Shown here piece by piece: positions 63,084-64,000 of a DNA stretch of 64,000 bases. The notes below the pieces were generated by a model. It worked only from the letters and a program-made list of their open reading frames with translations. It was not told the origin of the DNA and ran no database searches. The stretch comes from Hoeflea_A sp965228785 (lineage in GTDB: Bacteria; Pseudomonadota; Alphaproteobacteria; Rhizobiales; Rhizobiaceae), in the NCBI GenBank assembly GCA_965228785.1, contig CBDDIF010000002.1:744001-808000 (forward strand), in the 5' to 3' direction. Within the stretch, counting starts at the first letter, position 1; the number at the start of each line of letters is the position of its first letter. The translations under genes and the position numbers were made by a program.

Positions 63084-64000
63084 TCAGATAGGTTTCGTCA
63101 TCGTCGTCGACTGAAACTTCGACATCAGATAAGGCCCTGACCGGACTGGCTCATATTTTTCCGTTTCGCCCTGCCCGAGGCAGGACTCCAGGCAACGGAT
63201 TTCGGCATCCCAGTTCGGTTGATGGAAGAAGGCGAACGACTGTCGCCGCTCGCGGCCACCCTCCTGGGCCGACGGATTGACGACGCGATGCAGCGTCGAC
63301 ACCCAACGGTCATTGGTCCACAACGCCATCAGATCACCAATATTGATGACAAAGGCACCAGGGACCGGCGGTACCGGGATCCAGTCTCCAGCTGCCGCCC
63401 GGATCTCCAATCCCCTGGACCCGGCCTGCGGCAGCAAGATTGTCAGGCTTCCGTAATCGGTGTGGGCTCCGGCGCGCAATTGACCAGGCTCCGGCGCCTT
63501 TGCCTGCTCAGGGTAGTTCAGGGCGCGCAGAGCGCTGATCGGCTGATCGATATAAGGATCGAAAAAGGCCTCAGGGAGATCCAGAGCAACGGCGAAAACC
63601 CGCATGATCCGCTCGGCCAGGTCCTCCATCGCACCGTAATAGGCGCTCCACGCCTGTCTGAAGCCTTCCGGTTCGCTCGGCCAAATGGTCGCGGCATAGC
63701 AAAATCCGAGCGCCTGCGGATCGACCATGTCAGTCGGAACGCTTTGCGGGCCGCCGTTGAAGCTCTCTTTCAGATCCGGAGGAGTGTCGACACCTTGCGA
63801 TTTCGCGAGGGCCTCCAATTCCGGTCCGAGATAACCGTAGGGATATCCCTCATAGGGGGCCCTGGCGCGCTGCTTGACGTCGGCTGACAGGCTGAAGAAA
63901 TCATGCGCCTTGTTCCAGGCTCCATCTATGACGGATTGTGGAACCCCATGATTGCCTATGGCCAGGAATCCGGTGGAGCGGCAGATCTCATCGACTTGCC
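63084..64000 (-). CDS. 2-Oxoglutarate/Fe(II) dioxygenase, isopenicillin N synthase family (5' end missing)
   Basis: The frame is open to base 64000, so the N-terminal ~25 residues lie outside the window. The visible part begins QVDEICRSTGFLAIGNHGVP, the usual non-haem dioxygenase N-terminal sequence. The iron ligands are His and Asp in AGAHTDYGSLTILLP and His in STLHRVVNPS; RQSFAFFHQPN supplies the co-substrate Arg. The substrate is unknown. Confidence 0.88.
   Translation of the reverse strand, partial: QVDEICRSTGFLAIGNHGVPQSVIDGAWNKAHDFFSLSADVKQRARAPYEGYPYGYLGPELEALAKSQGVDTPPDLKESFNGGPQSVPTDMVDPQALGFCYAATIWPSEPEGFRQAWSAYYGAMEDLAERIMRVFAVALDLPEAFFDPYIDQPISALRALNYPEQAKAPEPGQLRAGAHTDYGSLTILLPQAGSRGLEIRAAAGDWIPVPPVPGAFVINIGDLMALWTNDRWVSTLHRVVNPSAQEGGRERRQSFAFFHQPNWDAEIRCLESCLGQGETEKYEPVRSGPYLMSKFQSTTMTKPI

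Overview
The window looks like a chromosomal segment of an alphaproteobacterium, most probably a marine or soil member of the Hyphomicrobiales (Rhizobiales). The evidence is gene order: glyA-nrdR-ribD-ribE-ribH-nusB at 56.5-61.3 kb, and hppA, an OmlA/BamE-type lipoprotein gene, a CBP3-type chaperone gene, yceD, plsX, fabH, ihfA and a MerR gene at 41.8-50.2 kb. Both are syntenic blocks I associate with that order. Between and around them sit accessory modules. Genus-level assignment is not possible from sequence reading alone.

1-12.6 kb, all on the minus strand: an alginate-type exopolysaccharide locus. A hybrid histidine kinase and an NtrC-type response regulator are followed by alg44 (PilZ/c-di-GMP copolymerase), alg8 (polymerase), an AlgJ/AlgX-like gene, a Sel1-repeat AlgK-like gene and algI (O-acetyltransferase). 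A terminator follows, then the 5' part of algD, which runs off the left edge. I find -24/-12 (sigma-54) promoter sequences in front of alg44, the algJ-like gene and algD. This fits the regulator, which carries an intact GAFTGA motif. Together they suggest one phosphorelay/sigma-54 regulon, gated after translation by c-di-GMP through Alg44.

12.7-18.8 kb: a complete beta-hydroxyaspartate cycle operon, bhcA-B-C-D, with the divergent IclR regulator bhcR and an AT-rich, operator-like intergenic region. A purine nucleoside phosphorylase gene follows bhcR.

19-33.9 kb: accessory genes. These are a NIT-domain chemoreceptor, an AlkC-like DNA alkylation repair protein, a secreted coiled-coil protein of unknown function, a patatin-like lipase, a glycosyltransferase, a standalone cyclic-nucleotide-binding protein, a Cys/Trp-rich small protein, tRNA-Pro(GGG), a DUF4114 protein, a 33-residue basic ORF, a GNAT acetyltransferase, a repeat-containing exported protein, a lysozyme-fold protein and a small membrane protein.

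33.9-41.6 kb: a TRAP transporter operon (dctB-dctD-dctP-dctQ-dctM). Its DctD-like regulator lacks GAFTGA. A PadR/GyrI-like gene pair follows.

41.8-50.2 kb: the core block described above, plus a PagL-type lipid A deacylase. 50.4-56.5 kb: an MFS transporter, a dimethylglycine/sarcosine dehydrogenase-like flavoenzyme, an atypical proline-racemase-family protein and a metallophosphoesterase, lying between hppA and nusB. 56.5-64 kb: the nusB-rib-nrdR-glyA block, an L,D-transpeptidase and a partial isopenicillin-N-synthase-like dioxygenase that runs off the right edge.
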